Part shown: in pieces, positions 17,039 through 25,642 of the stretch
Layout of the letters: every line of letters begins with the position of its first letter
Numbering within the stretch: position 1 is the first letter of the stretch
Assembly: GCA_009702325.1 (NCBI GenBank)
Contig: WLID01000001.1
Span: 310,001 to 374,000, forward strand
Reading direction: 5' to 3'
Length of the DNA stretch: 64,000 nucleotides
Source: Actinomycetota bacterium
Lineage (GTDB): Bacteria > Actinomycetota > Thermoleophilia > Gaiellales > Gaiellaceae
The notes under the pieces: model-generated
Seen by the model: the letters and a program-made list of their open reading frames with translations, nothing else
Databases searched by the model: none
What the model was told of the DNA's origin: nothing
Program-made: the position numbers and the translations under genes

Positions 17039-17072
17039 GCGGCTGATGCTAGACGGGAGCTACCGTGACGCT

Positions 17073-17315
17073 ATGACATCGCCGCCAGATTGGGAGTTGG
17101 TCGACGCAGCATTGGAACGCACGTTTCCGTTTCCGAACTTCGTCGATGCACTCGCGTTCGCAAATCGTGTTGGTGAGCTGGCAGAGACACAGAACCACCA
17201 TCCCGAGCTGACGGTCAGCTGGGGTGCGGTAAAGGTGCGCTGGTCGACACACACGGCGGGTGGTGTCACAGACCTTGATGTCGCCATGGCTGAGCGCTGC
17301 GCCGCGCTCGTTTGA
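17073..17315 (+). CDS. Pterin-4a-carbinolamine dehydratase
   Basis: I placed the start at the ATG at 17073 (MTSPPDWELVDAALERTF). The 80-residue product is slightly shorter than most PCD proteins. It carries the signature HHPELTVSWGAVKVRWSTH (residues 41-59), whose paired His residues and the later D are catalytic, and ends in the usual TDLDVAMAERC helix. It dehydrates 4a-hydroxytetrahydropterin. In bacteria without aromatic amino-acid hydroxylases, such proteins are often tied to molybdopterin or folate metabolism. folE and the mod operon are close by. Confidence 0.88.
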   Translation: MTSPPDWELVDAALERTFPFPNFVDALAFANRVGELAETQNHHPELTVSWGAVKVRWSTHTAGGVTDLDVAMAERCAALV

Positions 17316-17319
17316 CCGA

Positions 17320-17502
17320 CTAGTCGCGCGGTGTCGCGTCGTGCGGTGCAGCGAGGGCGGCAGCTTCGGCCGCCTCACGACGATCGTTGCGCCGAGCTGC
17401 AACGACGAAGACCCACACCACGATTGCGCAAATGATGACGGGAACGATGGCGGTCATCAGGACCATCCACTCGTCAGCTGCAAGAGCGAGCAAACCAATC
17501 AC
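17320..17502 (-). CDS. Small single-pass membrane protein
   Basis: The GTG start gives 60 residues: one membrane helix (WMVLMTAIVPVIICAIVVWV, residues 12-31), then a basic RRND turn and an Ala-rich acidic tail. This layout is common among short actinobacterial membrane peptides of unknown role. It converges with the pterin dehydratase gene, leaving 4 bp. Confidence 0.55.
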   Translation of the reverse strand: MIGLLALAADEWMVLMTAIVPVIICAIVVWVFVVAARRNDRREAAEAAALAAPHDATPRD

Positions 17503-17595
17503 GCTTCCACTGTAGTGGCGCGGTTGCGGCAGGCGTAGCCACGACCTGCGCGATCGGCGAGCGATTCGTCAACAACCGGTCTACCATCGTGAGTC

Positions 17596-18030
17596 GTGCA
17601 CCCGAAATTGATCGACCGCACGGTCGCCGAAACGCTGACCGTGGCTGAGGTAATGCTGCCCCGTCCGAAGACGGTTGCAACCGACCTGACTGTCGCACAG
17701 GCGCGCGAGCGGTTTGAGGATCAGACGCTCCGCACGATCCTTTTCGCAGACGATGCGGTCTTTCGTGGCGCGCTCGATCGGGCTGACCTACCGGAGGCCG
17801 GCCAGGACAACGAGCTTGCTGTCGCGTTCGCACGCACCGACGTGGTGACGGTCACACCGTCCCAGGCGATGCACGACGTGATGGCGGCGTTCGAAGGCCT
17901 GAACGAGAGGCGCATCGTCGTGCTCGACGAGGATGGCGCGTCGCTACGCGGCCTGTTGTGTCTGAAGCGTGACGGCAGAGCGTTCTGCGCCGCCGGTCCC
18001 CGTGATCCTGAGCGCGCCGCCTCTCACTGA
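17596..18030 (+). CDS. CBS-domain-pair protein
   Basis: The GTG start gives 144 residues with two CBS motifs. The first is around VAEVMLPRPKTVATDLTVAQ (residues 16-35), and the second runs from DVVTVTPSQAMHDVMAAF through RRIVVLDEDGASLRGLLC. A stand-alone CBS pair typically binds adenine nucleotides and modulates a partner protein. It converges with the phosphoribulokinase gene, so a regulatory link to that cluster is possible but not shown. Confidence 0.8.
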   Translation: MHPKLIDRTVAETLTVAEVMLPRPKTVATDLTVAQARERFEDQTLRTILFADDAVFRGALDRADLPEAGQDNELAVAFARTDVVTVTPSQAMHDVMAAFEGLNERRIVVLDEDGASLRGLLCLKRDGRAFCAAGPRDPERAASH

Positions 18031-18047
18031 GGCTGCGCGCCAAGCAA

Positions 18048-19025
18048 CTACATCGCGGTTGCGGACTCTTCGCTGCCGAGCAGCTCGTCCATCGCGGACT
18101 TGTCCCAGCCGCGAACCGAGCTCTGGCCCGTTGCGATGCCGACGCGCGCCGCGATCAGCTGGTAGAGGATCAGCATCTGGACGATTGCAAGCGAGTTCGA
18201 CCGGTGGAGATCGGTGCCCACCGTATATTCGCCGAGCTTCTCCTTCTTGAGTTCGCCAGCGAAGTGGAGCTTGCTCCAGATCATCTCTTCGATCGCGCCT
18301 GCGCGCTCGTCGCTGATCTCGCCGGGAACGTAGAGCTCTTCGGCGCCAGGCTTCTCCGTCAGGATGAGCCCATCTTCCGACCCATCGGCGAGCAGCCCGG
18401 AGAAGTCGGGGTGCGGCAGTGAATCGCGGAGGGTAACCTTCGCATCGAGCTTGTTCGGATCCTGGCCCTCACGTGCCGGCTGGAACGACACAACGATGTC
18501 GGCGTGGTGGCGCTGCGGGCGAATGAACGATTCCGAGTCGGGTTCGCGGCGGTCGAGCTCAGCAAGCACCTGGTCGGTCGAGTAGCCACGGCGCGTGCAG
18601 TCGCGGTGCACCTTCCACTGGCGGCGCAGATCCTCGGGCGGGGCAAGGTAGACGCGAACGTCAAACGGATCACGCAGCTCGGGCGAGTAGAAGGACAGCA
18701 GGCCTTCAACGATCATGAACCGGGTTGGCTCAAGGTAGTCGGGCGGACCAAACGTGCCGTCGCCGTGCTGGTAGGTCGGCTTGAGGATCGCCTCTTTACG
18801 CCGGAGATGCCCGAGGTGCTGGGCAAGAATGTCGAGGTGGTTGCAGTCAGGGTGCAGCGGCGTAATCGCGCGCTCGGCCCGCTGCTTCCGGTCGTAGCGG
18901 TGGTAGTCGTCGGTGCAGAAGCCCGTGACCCACTCGTCACCAAGCACACGGACGAGCCCACGGGTGATTGTCGTCTTGCCGCAGCCGGAGTCGCCGACGA
19001 TGCCAAGCATGATGGGACGGGGCAT
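18048..19025 (-). CDS. prk: Phosphoribulokinase
   Basis: I placed the start at the ATG at 19025, 6 nt after GGAGG; the GTG just before it would be too close. The 325-residue protein has Walker A GDSGCGKTT (residues 10-18), the substrate region FCTDDYHRYDRKQR, HPDCNHLDILAQHL, the catalytic-base and Walker B area FMIVEGLLSFYSPELRDPFD, and RRGYSTDQVLAELDRREPDSE. It phosphorylates ribulose 5-phosphate to ribulose 1,5-bisphosphate, the committed Calvin-cycle reaction. It lies in a leftward series LysR-rpe-prk. Uridine kinase is the main alternative, but the length and the HPDCNH region favour phosphoribulokinase. Confidence 0.92.
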   Translation of the reverse strand: MPRPIMLGIVGDSGCGKTTITRGLVRVLGDEWVTGFCTDDYHRYDRKQRAERAITPLHPDCNHLDILAQHLGHLRRKEAILKPTYQHGDGTFGPPDYLEPTRFMIVEGLLSFYSPELRDPFDVRVYLAPPEDLRRQWKVHRDCTRRGYSTDQVLAELDRREPDSESFIRPQRHHADIVVSFQPAREGQDPNKLDAKVTLRDSLPHPDFSGLLADGSEDGLILTEKPGAEELYVPGEISDERAGAIEEMIWSKLHFAGELKKEKLGEYTVGTDLHRSNSLAIVQMLILYQLIAARVGIATGQSSVRGWDKSAMDELLGSEESATAM

Positions 19026-19226
19026 CACGAACCTCCGAGACGTAGTGAGAATCCGGCGCCTGCACGACCGGAAAACGACAGGACCGGGCTGCTATTGGCA
19101 ATCGCGCAGCACGGGGTGGGCGGGCACTTCCCAGTTCGACTGTAACGAGAATGGGGCGTAGAGATCAAATACATCTTTCTGCCGATCCTATAGCTGGAAA
19201 CCAAAACGTCGCCGTGGGCCGACGTG

Positions 19227-19898
19227 TTAGGCGACCCGGGCCTGAAGGGCGGCGAACGCCGCGACAGGGTCGGGAGCGCTGAACACGCTTGAGCCGGCAA
19301 CGAAGAGCTGGGCGCCCGCGTCGCGCGCCGCATCGATCGTGTCGAGCGAAATGCCGCCGTCGACTTCCAAAACGACGTTGTCAGGAAGCAGTTCCCGAAC
19401 ACGCCGAATTCGGTCGGTCGCCTGCGGAATGTACTTCTGGCCACCCCAACCTGGGTTGACGCTCATGATCAGACAGAGATCGATGATCTCAGCGACAGGC
19501 TCAACTGCTTCGACAGGCGTGCCCGGGTTAATCACGACGCCTGCCTTGCAGCCGGCGGCACGGATCTGGTTCAGCGCGTAGTGAATGTGCTGGGTCGCCT
19601 CAGGATGGATCGTGATCACGTCGGCGCCGGCCTTCACGTACGCGTCGATCTGGCGCGCCGGGTCGTTGATCATCAGGTGACAGTCGAGAATGCCGCCTCG
19701 ATCGTGAACAACATCCTTGATTGCCTCGACAACGATCGGGCCAAACGTGATCGGCGGCACGAACTGGCCGTCCATCGTGTCGACGTGCATCACGGTGGCG
19801 CCGGCGTCCATCAACATCGTCACCTGCTGTTCGAGGCGGGCGAAGTCGGCAGAGAGCAGTGATGGCGCGATCGTTCCGACCGGAATTGGACGACTCAT
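19227..19898 (-). CDS. rpe: Ribulose-phosphate 3-epimerase
   Basis: This 223-residue TIM barrel matches the family closely: IAPSLLSADFARL, HVDTMDGQFVPPITFGP (metal-binding and catalytic Asp), DCHLMINDP, SVNPGWGGQKYIP, and EVDGGISLDTIDAARDAGAQ with the second catalytic Asp. It interconverts ribulose 5-phosphate and xylulose 5-phosphate, feeding phosphoribulokinase. Its ATG overlaps the stop of the LysR gene (ATGA), so the regulator, epimerase and kinase are co-expressed. A 201-bp gap separates it from prk. Confidence 0.96.
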   Translation of the reverse strand: MSRPIPVGTIAPSLLSADFARLEQQVTMLMDAGATVMHVDTMDGQFVPPITFGPIVVEAIKDVVHDRGGILDCHLMINDPARQIDAYVKAGADVITIHPEATQHIHYALNQIRAAGCKAGVVINPGTPVEAVEPVAEIIDLCLIMSVNPGWGGQKYIPQATDRIRRVRELLPDNVVLEVDGGISLDTIDAARDAGAQLFVAGSSVFSAPDPVAAFAALQARVA

Positions 19899-20815
19899 GA
19901 AATGACCTCCCTGTGGTCGAATGCCGACCGCGCGGCCGGGCTGAATGCAAATTCAAGAAAGAGCTCAACGGCTGGGCGTGGAGGAACCGTTGCCGAGTGG
20001 AGGGCATACCACTGGCGATCAGGCAGGCCGCCCTTCACGTGCAGTTCCGAAAGCTGACCGGTGGCAAGCTCCTGCTCAACGGCCATCCGCGACTGAAGCG
20101 AGACGCCGAGGCCAAGCTTGACCGCTTGCTTGATGGCGCCGTTTGAGCCGAGCGTCAGTGTCTGCGGGCGCAGATCGTGGCCGCCGAAGAACTCGTTGAC
20201 CATCTGGCGCGTTCCCGAGCCAGGCTCGCGCTGGAGCCAGACGCGGTCGGCGAGATCTTCGGGGCGAATGTTCTTCATGCCAACCAGCGGATCGTTTGTG
20301 GCGGTGATCAAGGCGATCTCGTTCTTCAGGAACGCCTTGCCCGCAACACGGTCATCCTCGGGCGGGCGGCCGGCGATTGCGACATCGACCTCATGCTCAA
20401 GCACGCGGTCAAACAGGTTCGCGCGGTTCGCGACCTCAAGGGTCAGCTTGATCTCGGGATGCTTCGCCGCGAAGGCCTGCAGGAGCGGCGGCACGACATA
20501 CTCGGCCGCCGTCGCGACCGCGACGATGCGAAGGCTGCGAGTTGAAAGGTCGGCGGCTTCGCGTGCAGCCTGCCGTCCCTGCTCAATCAATCCGAGGACA
20601 TCGGCGGCGTACGGGCGAAACGCCTCACCGGCGGCGGTGAGGCCAACCCCACGGCCGACGCGCTCCGTCAGATCAACCCCCAGCTCCTTTGAAAGAGCCG
20701 AAACGGCGGCCGAGATCGACGGCTGCGTCACGTACAGCTTCTCCGCGGCAGCAGAAACTGACCCTTCGCGGGCGACAGCGAGAAAGCTGGAGAGCTGATT
20801 GAGGGTAACGGCCAT
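19895..20815 (-). CDS. cbbR: LysR-family regulator, probable CbbR
   Basis: I placed the start at the ATG at 20815 (MAVTLNQLSSFLAVAREGSV). The 306-residue protein has the LysR winged helix (residues 4-62, with AAAEKLYVTQPSISAAVSAL as recognition region) and a two-lobed effector domain (residues 90-300: RIVAVATAAEYVVPPLLQAF ... FLKNEIALITATNDPLVG ... WLQREPGSGTRQMV). The WLQREPGSGTR element is common in CbbR proteins. It is divergent from fba and translationally coupled to rpe, the classic position of a Calvin-cycle activator. The effector is not known. Confidence 0.85.
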   Translation of the reverse strand: MAVTLNQLSSFLAVAREGSVSAAAEKLYVTQPSISAAVSALSKELGVDLTERVGRGVGLTAAGEAFRPYAADVLGLIEQGRQAAREAADLSTRSLRIVAVATAAEYVVPPLLQAFAAKHPEIKLTLEVANRANLFDRVLEHEVDVAIAGRPPEDDRVAGKAFLKNEIALITATNDPLVGMKNIRPEDLADRVWLQREPGSGTRQMVNEFFGGHDLRPQTLTLGSNGAIKQAVKLGLGVSLQSRMAVEQELATGQLSELHVKGGLPDRQWYALHSATVPPRPAVELFLEFAFSPAARSAFDHREVIS

Positions 20816-20843
20816 AAAGAAAAGGCTAACAAACGGCGAGCAA

Positions 20844-20859
20844 CGTTGAATTGCCAACG
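20844..20859. promoter_or_regulatory. Candidate LysR operator in the cbbR/fba divergent region
   Basis: CGTTG (20844-20848), six bases, then CAACG (20855-20859) form a dyad containing the T-N11-A spacing bound by LysR proteins. It lies 29 bp from the regulator's start and 113 bp upstream of fba, suiting autorepression and activation of fba. Confidence 0.5.
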
Positions 20860-20916
20860 ATGGCCGGGGGCCGTAGGCTACAGCAGTTCGCTTCTCCTCG
20901 CGAATCTCGGTTCGGT

Positions 20917-20956
20917 GAGTGAGAATAGGACCAACCTTTCGTTCCGATTCTCATTC
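20917..20956 (+). promoter_or_regulatory. Leader hairpin next to the fba ribosome site
   Basis: GAGTGAGAAT (20917-20926) can pair with ATTCTCATTC (20947-20956) over ten positions with one non-Watson-Crick pair and a 20-nt loop. The 3' arm ends one base before the GGGAGG ribosome site (20958-20963). It could be an mRNA leader structure or a protein-binding inverted repeat. Confidence 0.4.
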
Positions 20957-20972
20957 TGGGAGGACCCCCGCG

Positions 20973-21983
20973 ATGCCACTCGCCTCACTCCGACAGGTTC
21001 TCGACGAAGCCGCCAAGGGCGGATACGGCGTCGGCGCCTTCAACATCAATAACCTCGAACAGCTCCAGGGCATTGTCGAGGCGGCGCAAGAAACGAAGTC
21101 GCCAGTCATCGTCCAGGCCTCTCGTGGCGCCCTCTCGTATGCGGGCGACAACTATCTCCGCCACATGGTTATCGCGGCTGCGGAAAGCGCACCCGACGTG
21201 CCCATCGTGCTGCACCTCGATCACGGCGACACGCCCGAGACCTGCATGCGCGCAATCAACCTCGGCTTCACGAGCGTCATGATGGACGGCTCGCTGCTCG
21301 CCGACGGCAAGACGCCGTCGGACTATGAGTACAACGTCGATGTCACCCGGCGCGTTGTCGAAGCCGCCCATGCAAAGGGCGTTTCGGTTGAAGGCGAGCT
21401 TGGCACCCTCGGCGGTATTGAGGACGGCCACGGCTCGGGCGAAGTGCACCTCACCGACCCCGACCAGGCAGTCGACTTCGTCGCGAAGACCGGCGTTGAC
21501 GCTCTTGCTGTCGCAATCGGTACGAGCCACGGCGCCTACAAGTTCACGAAGAAGCCGGAGCGCGACGTTCTCGCGATGGAGATCATCCACGAGATCCACG
21601 AGAAGCTTCCGAACACGCATCTCGTCATGCACGGCTCCTCGAGCGTTCCGCCCGAGCTGATCGATCGCATCAACGCGACCGGCGGCAAGCTGGGCGAGGC
21701 GTTCGGTGTTCCGGTCGAAGAGATCCAGGAAGGCATTCGGCACGGCGTTCGCAAGATCAACGTCGACACCGACATTCGCCTGGCAATGACCGCTGAGCTC
21801 CGCGAGACCGTGATGAATAACCCGGCCGAGTTCGATCCGCGGGCCTTCTTCAAGGCTGCCCGTAAGGGTGTCCGCGACGTCGTCTCGACTCGTATGGTGC
21901 AGTTCGGTACCGCCGGTCATGCAGGCGACTACGAGGTTCTTCCGCTCAGCGCGATGATCGAGCGGTACACGAATGGGGGCTAA
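20973..21983 (+). CDS. fba: Class II fructose-bisphosphate aldolase
   Basis: I placed the start at the ATG at 20973, with GGGAGG upstream. The 336-residue protein has the class II zinc-aldolase motifs: [13 protein letters not shown] (catalytic Asp and zinc His), [26 protein letters not shown] (zinc His), and HGSSSVP with the last zinc His, then [13 protein letters not shown] for phosphate binding. It makes fructose 1,6-bisphosphate and, in the Calvin cycle, sedoheptulose 1,7-bisphosphate. It overlaps the transketolase gene and is divergent from cbbR. Confidence 0.96.
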   Translation: MPLASLRQVLDEAAKGGYGVGAFNINNLEQLQGIVEAAQETKSPVIVQASRGALSYAGDNYLRHMVIAAAESAPDVPIVLHLDHGDTPETCMRAINLGFTSVMMDGSLLADGKTPSDYEYNVDVTRRVVEAAHAKGVSVEGELGTLGGIEDGHGSGEVHLTDPDQAVDFVAKTGVDALAVAIGTSHGAYKFTKKPERDVLAMEIIHEIHEKLPNTHLVMHGSSSVPPELIDRINATGGKLGEAFGVPVEEIQEGIRHGVRKINVDTDIRLAMTAELRETVMNNPAEFDPRAFFKAARKGVRDVVSTRMVQFGTAGHAGDYEVLPLSAMIERYTNGG

Positions 21984-23973
21984 CGGCGTGGATCTCGACC
22001 AGCTCTCGGTTGACGCCATCCGGACGCTCGCGATCGACGCAGTCGACGCGGCGAACTCAGGGCATCCTGGTGCGCCGCTCGCGCTCGCACCGGCCGCCTA
22101 CGTCCTGTACCGGAAGGTTATGAACCACAATCCCGCCGATCCTCACTGGCCGGATCGGGACAGGTTCGTGCTCTCGGCTGGTCACGCGTCTGCCCTGCTC
22201 TACTCGACCCTGCACCTGTCGGGGTACGACCTTCCGCTCGACGAGGTCAAGAACTTCCGCCAGCTCGGTTCGTTGACGCCTGGGCATCCGGAGGTGCATC
22301 ACACCGCCGGTGTCGAGACAACGACGGGCCCGCTCGGAGCCGGCATTTCGAACGCCGTTGGTATGGCGATGGCGGAGCGGTGGCTGCGTGAGACCTATGG
22401 TCATGACGTCACCGACCACTTCATCTTCGGCATCTGCTCCGACGGCGACCTGATGGAAGGCGTTTCCGCCGAGGCGGCGTCGCTTGCTGGCCATCTTGGC
22501 CTGGGCAAGCTTGTCTTCCTCTACGACGACAACCGCATCACGATCGACGGTACGACCGAGCTTGCGTTCTCGACCGAAGATGTCGAGGCTCGCTTCCGCG
22601 CGTACGGGTGGCACACGCTCGCGGTTGAGGACGGTAACGACCTCGCTGCGATCGAAGCTGCTGTCCGCGCCGGTATGGCAGAGACGTCGCGTCCGACGCT
22701 GATCCGGCTCCGCACGATCATCGGTTACCCGTCGCCGAACAAGCAGAACACCTCGGGTGTTCACGGAACGCCGCTTGGCGCTGACGAGAACCGGCTCACG
22801 AAGGAAGCGCTCGGTTGGGACCCCGACAAGAGCTTCTACGTGCCCGACGAGGTCTACGCACACTTCCGCGACCAGGTGCTCGAAGCGGGTGCCGCCGCCC
22901 AGACCGCATGGAACGCGAAGTTCGAGTCGTGGGCGGCCGCGAACGCGGAGCTTGCCGCTCAGTGGAGCGACGGCCTCGCCGGCCGCATCCGCCCGGGTCT
23001 GCGTGAAGCACTGCCGGTGTTCGATCCGGAGACCACCCCGAAGATGTCATCCCGCGTTGCGGGCGGCAAGGTGATGCAGGCGGTCGCCAAGCACATCCCG
23101 ACCTTCATCGGTGGTGCCGCCGACCTCGCTCACTCGACGATGACGTTCATCGATGGCGATCCCGGCTACACGCGGGAGCACATCGGTCGCGACATCTACT
23201 TCGGTATCCGCGAGCACGGAATGGGTTCGGCTGTGAATGGCATTGCGCTGCACGGCGGTTTGATCAAGCCTTACGGCTCGACGTTCTTCGTCTTCGCCGA
23301 CTACATGCGCCCGTCGCTGCGTCTCTCCGCACTGATGAACATCGGCGTTGTCTGGGTCTTCACGCATGACTCGGTGGCTGTTGGTGAGGATGGTCCAACG
23401 CATGAGCCGGTGGAGCATCTCGCGTCACTTCGGGCGATCCCGAACCTAACGGTGATTCGCCCAGGCGATGCGAACGAAACTGCCGAGGCTTGGCGGACGG
23501 CCCTTGAAGATGTCGAAGGCCCGGCTGTGCTCGTTCTCTCGCGCCAGGATCTCCCGACCATCGATCGCAGCGTCTACCCGGCGGCATCGGGTCTTGCGAA
23601 GGGTGCCTACACGCTTGCAGCCGCGGCGAACCCCGCTGCGGTGATCGTCGCCACCGGCTCTGAAGTCTCTGTCGCTCTTGCAGCACGCGATCAGCTCGCT
23701 GCCAAGGGTGTCGAGGTCAGCGTCGTTTCGATGCCGAGCTGGGAGCTCTTCGAGAAGCAGTCGCAGGCCTATCGCGACGAAGTCCTGCCGGCCGGCGTGC
23801 CGAAGGTCTCCGTCGAGGCTGGGTCATCGTTCGGTTGGGCCCGCTGGGTCGACCGGTCGGTGGCGATCGACACGTTCGGGGCCTCCGGCCCGGGCGCCAA
23901 GGTGCTCGAGCAGTTCGGCATCACGCCCGAGAACGTGGCCGCCAACGTCGAAGCAGCGATCGCGGCCCGCTAG
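21973..23973 (+). CDS. tkt: Transketolase
   Basis: The longest start (ATG 21973) overlaps the fba stop and gives 666 residues. A GTG at 21988 preceded by GGGGG is an equally good start. Motifs include [32 protein letters not shown], the thiamine-diphosphate motif [20 protein letters not shown] with [10 protein letters not shown], the pyrimidine-domain [18 protein letters not shown], and [20 protein letters not shown]. It transfers two-carbon units between sugar phosphates in the Calvin and pentose-phosphate cycles. The gene is coupled to fba on one side and lies 2 bp from comB on the other. Confidence 0.96.
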   Translation: MGANGVDLDQLSVDAIRTLAIDAVDAANSGHPGAPLALAPAAYVLYRKVMNHNPADPHWPDRDRFVLSAGHASALLYSTLHLSGYDLPLDEVKNFRQLGSLTPGHPEVHHTAGVETTTGPLGAGISNAVGMAMAERWLRETYGHDVTDHFIFGICSDGDLMEGVSAEAASLAGHLGLGKLVFLYDDNRITIDGTTELAFSTEDVEARFRAYGWHTLAVEDGNDLAAIEAAVRAGMAETSRPTLIRLRTIIGYPSPNKQNTSGVHGTPLGADENRLTKEALGWDPDKSFYVPDEVYAHFRDQVLEAGAAAQTAWNAKFESWAAANAELAAQWSDGLAGRIRPGLREALPVFDPETTPKMSSRVAGGKVMQAVAKHIPTFIGGAADLAHSTMTFIDGDPGYTREHIGRDIYFGIREHGMGSAVNGIALHGGLIKPYGSTFFVFADYMRPSLRLSALMNIGVVWVFTHDSVAVGEDGPTHEPVEHLASLRAIPNLTVIRPGDANETAEAWRTALEDVEGPAVLVLSRQDLPTIDRSVYPAASGLAKGAYTLAAAANPAAVIVATGSEVSVALAARDQLAAKGVEVSVVSMPSWELFEKQSQAYRDEVLPAGVPKVSVEAGSSFGWARWVDRSVAIDTFGASGPGAKVLEQFGITPENVAANVEAAIAAR

Positions 23974-23975
23974 CG

Positions 23976-24677
23976 ATGAACGTCAAAGTCGGCTTCACAC
24001 CTGGTGAGGAACTGACCGCGCCCGTCGGCGTGGTGATCGATGTCCTTCGGGCGACATCGGTCATCACGCAGGCGTTCGCATCCGGGTATACGTCGGTGAC
24101 ATGCACCGGCGAGATCGAGGATGCACGGGAGATCGCCGCGAAGCAGCCGGGCGCGAAGCTCGCCGGCGAGCGACACAACGTGCGGATCGACGGATTCGAT
24201 TTCGGCAACTCACCACGCGAGTTTGTTGCTCCTGCCGCTGAGGGTTCGAGCCTCGTCACGACGACGACGAACGGAACACGTCTGATGTTGGCAGCGGCCC
24301 GCCGGTGCGAAACCGTGTTTGTCGCGTCGCTCCTGAATCTCGACGCGGTGTGTGCCGCGATTCGGGCAACGAATGCGGAAGCGGTCGCGATCATGTGCGC
24401 TGGTGTTGAGGGCGCGTTTGCGATCGATGATGCCTATGTCGCTGGCCGGATCGCTCAGGCGCTCGCCGGCGAGAATGACGACTCGGCGCTCGCAGCGATT
24501 CGCCTTGTGCAGAGCTTCGACTCGGCGCTCGCCGGAATCGGCGCTGGCATCAGCGCGCAGAATATCCGCGACAACGACCTTGGCCCCGATATCGATTTCG
24601 CGGCCAACGAGAGCGTTGTTGACGTGGTGCCGCGCATCGTTGAGCGTGGCGACGGCTTCGTACGCCTCGCGGCGTAA
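23976..24677 (+). CDS. comB: 2-phosphosulfolactate phosphatase family protein (ComB)
   Basis: I placed the start at the ATG at 23976, two bases after the tkt stop. The 233-residue protein has the ComB family pattern: VVIDVLRATSVITQAFASG near residues 16-34, LAGERHNVRIDGFDFGNSP, and TTTTNGTRLMLAA. ComB dephosphorylates phosphosulfolactate in archaeal coenzyme M synthesis. Bacterial members are widespread and their substrates often unknown. Cotranscription with fba-tkt suggests a role in sugar- or acid-phosphate housekeeping, but that is inference. Confidence 0.88.
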   Translation: MNVKVGFTPGEELTAPVGVVIDVLRATSVITQAFASGYTSVTCTGEIEDAREIAAKQPGAKLAGERHNVRIDGFDFGNSPREFVAPAAEGSSLVTTTTNGTRLMLAAARRCETVFVASLLNLDAVCAAIRATNAEAVAIMCAGVEGAFAIDDAYVAGRIAQALAGENDDSALAAIRLVQSFDSALAGIGAGISAQNIRDNDLGPDIDFAANESVVDVVPRIVERGDGFVRLAA

Positions 24678-24683
24678 CGGTCG

Positions 24684-25127
24684 CTAGCGGCAGTCGCCGC
24701 AGGCGCCACGGAGGACGACGTCGTGACCAGCGACGCGGTAGCCCGTGCGCCCCTCGACGTTGTGGATCGCAGCTTCGAGCTCTTCGTCGGCAAACGCTTC
24801 CACCTTGCCGCAGCGGTCACACACGAGGTGGTGATGGTGATGTTCGCCAGCGTGATGGGCGGGCTCGTAGCGCGCAACCCCTGATCCGACCTCGATGCGC
24901 TGCACGAACCCCTTCTCGGACAGGAGCTCGAGCACGCGGTAGATGCTTGCGATTCCGACCGGGTTGCCTTCGTCACGCAGCCGATCGAACATCTCCTGGG
25001 CGGTCAGGCAGCACTCCTGCCGACCGAGCAGATCGACGACGGCGCGCCGTGCCCCGCCGTTACGGAATCCTTCGCCGCGGAGCGATTGGAGCGTGAGGTC
25101 GACCCATGACGGGGCAGCAGCGGCCAC
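24684..25127 (-). CDS. Fur-family metal-responsive regulator
   Basis: The GTG start gives 147 residues: winged-helix DNA-binding domain (residues 10-85, QEMFDRLRDEGNPVGIASIYRVLELLSEKG) and a metal-binding dimer domain with AHHAGEHHHHHLVCDRCGKV and a terminal CGDC. Two CxxC pairs suggest a structural zinc site, and the His-rich stretch a sensory site. Fur, Zur and PerR subtypes cannot be separated by eye. It converges with comB, leaving 6 bp. Confidence 0.92.
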   Translation of the reverse strand: MAAAAPSWVDLTLQSLRGEGFRNGGARRAVVDLLGRQECCLTAQEMFDRLRDEGNPVGIASIYRVLELLSEKGFVQRIEVGSGVARYEPAHHAGEHHHHHLVCDRCGKVEAFADEELEAAIHNVEGRTGYRVAGHDVVLRGACGDCR

Positions 25128-25217
25128 CCCTAAATGGTAGCGGCTCTCATCTGGCGAGCCCTCACCAACCTGCTTGGCGGCGCGGGAGGTGTACGCATCC
25201 CACGCGTGGGGCAGGGC

Positions 25218-25505
25218 CTAACGGTCGGCCTGGTAGAGGATCTTCCCCTTATTGCCGCCAAGGAACTGGACGACAGCAAGCTGATGTGGCGCGTAGTACA
25301 CCTGGATTGAGCCCTTCTTGACCGGGCCGCCACAGGCAACTTCGTGAGCGTCAACGGCTTGGCAGTGGAAGTTGTCAGACGGGAACGACGCGATGTCTTT
25401 GACTTTCAGGACGTAGGTCTTGCCGACCGTGCCTCCGAGCCCAGAAGCGGCCCCGACGGTGAAGCAGACAACGGCCGTGATCGCCACGGCGATAGTGGTG
25501 CGCAT
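25218..25505 (-). CDS. Small secreted protein of unknown function
   Basis: I placed the start at the ATG at 25505, preceded by GGGAGA. The 95-residue product begins with a signal peptide (TTIAVAITAVVCFTVGAASG) and continues with a short beta-rich domain (TYVLKVKDIASF, then GSIQVYYAPHQLAVVQF). Two cysteines (FHCQ, VACGG) may form a disulfide after export. I recognise no family. Confidence 0.65.
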   Translation of the reverse strand: MRTTIAVAITAVVCFTVGAASGLGGTVGKTYVLKVKDIASFPSDNFHCQAVDAHEVACGGPVKKGSIQVYYAPHQLAVVQFLGGNKGKILYQADR

Positions 25506-25589
25506 GGAGTCTCCCTTGGTGTGCTGAGCGCTGTGTGTCTCATCACTGAACCACACCTGCCCAGGAACGTCGATGTCTTGAAACGACAA

Positions 25590-25628
25590 AGGGGCCGTGG
25601 CATGCCTGTGCGGCACACCACGGCCCCT
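25590..25628 (-). terminator. Intrinsic terminator behind the broken amine oxidase gene
   Basis: AGGGGCCGTGG (25590-25600) pairs with CCACGGCCCCT (25618-25628), an 11-bp perfect stem. Read leftward it is followed by a T-rich stretch (TTGTCGTTT). It lies between the amine-oxidase remnant and the small secreted-protein gene. Confidence 0.7.
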
Positions 25629-25642
25629 CGCCAGACGACGGA

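Noticed and set aside
20985..22019. Leftward 344-codon frame opposite fba
   Set aside because: High-GC antisense frame; fba on the other strand has all zinc and phosphate motifs and a good ribosome site.
24684..25127. Assigning Fur, Zur or PerR by name
   Set aside because: The sensory-site residues cannot be separated reliably by eye, so only the family is called.
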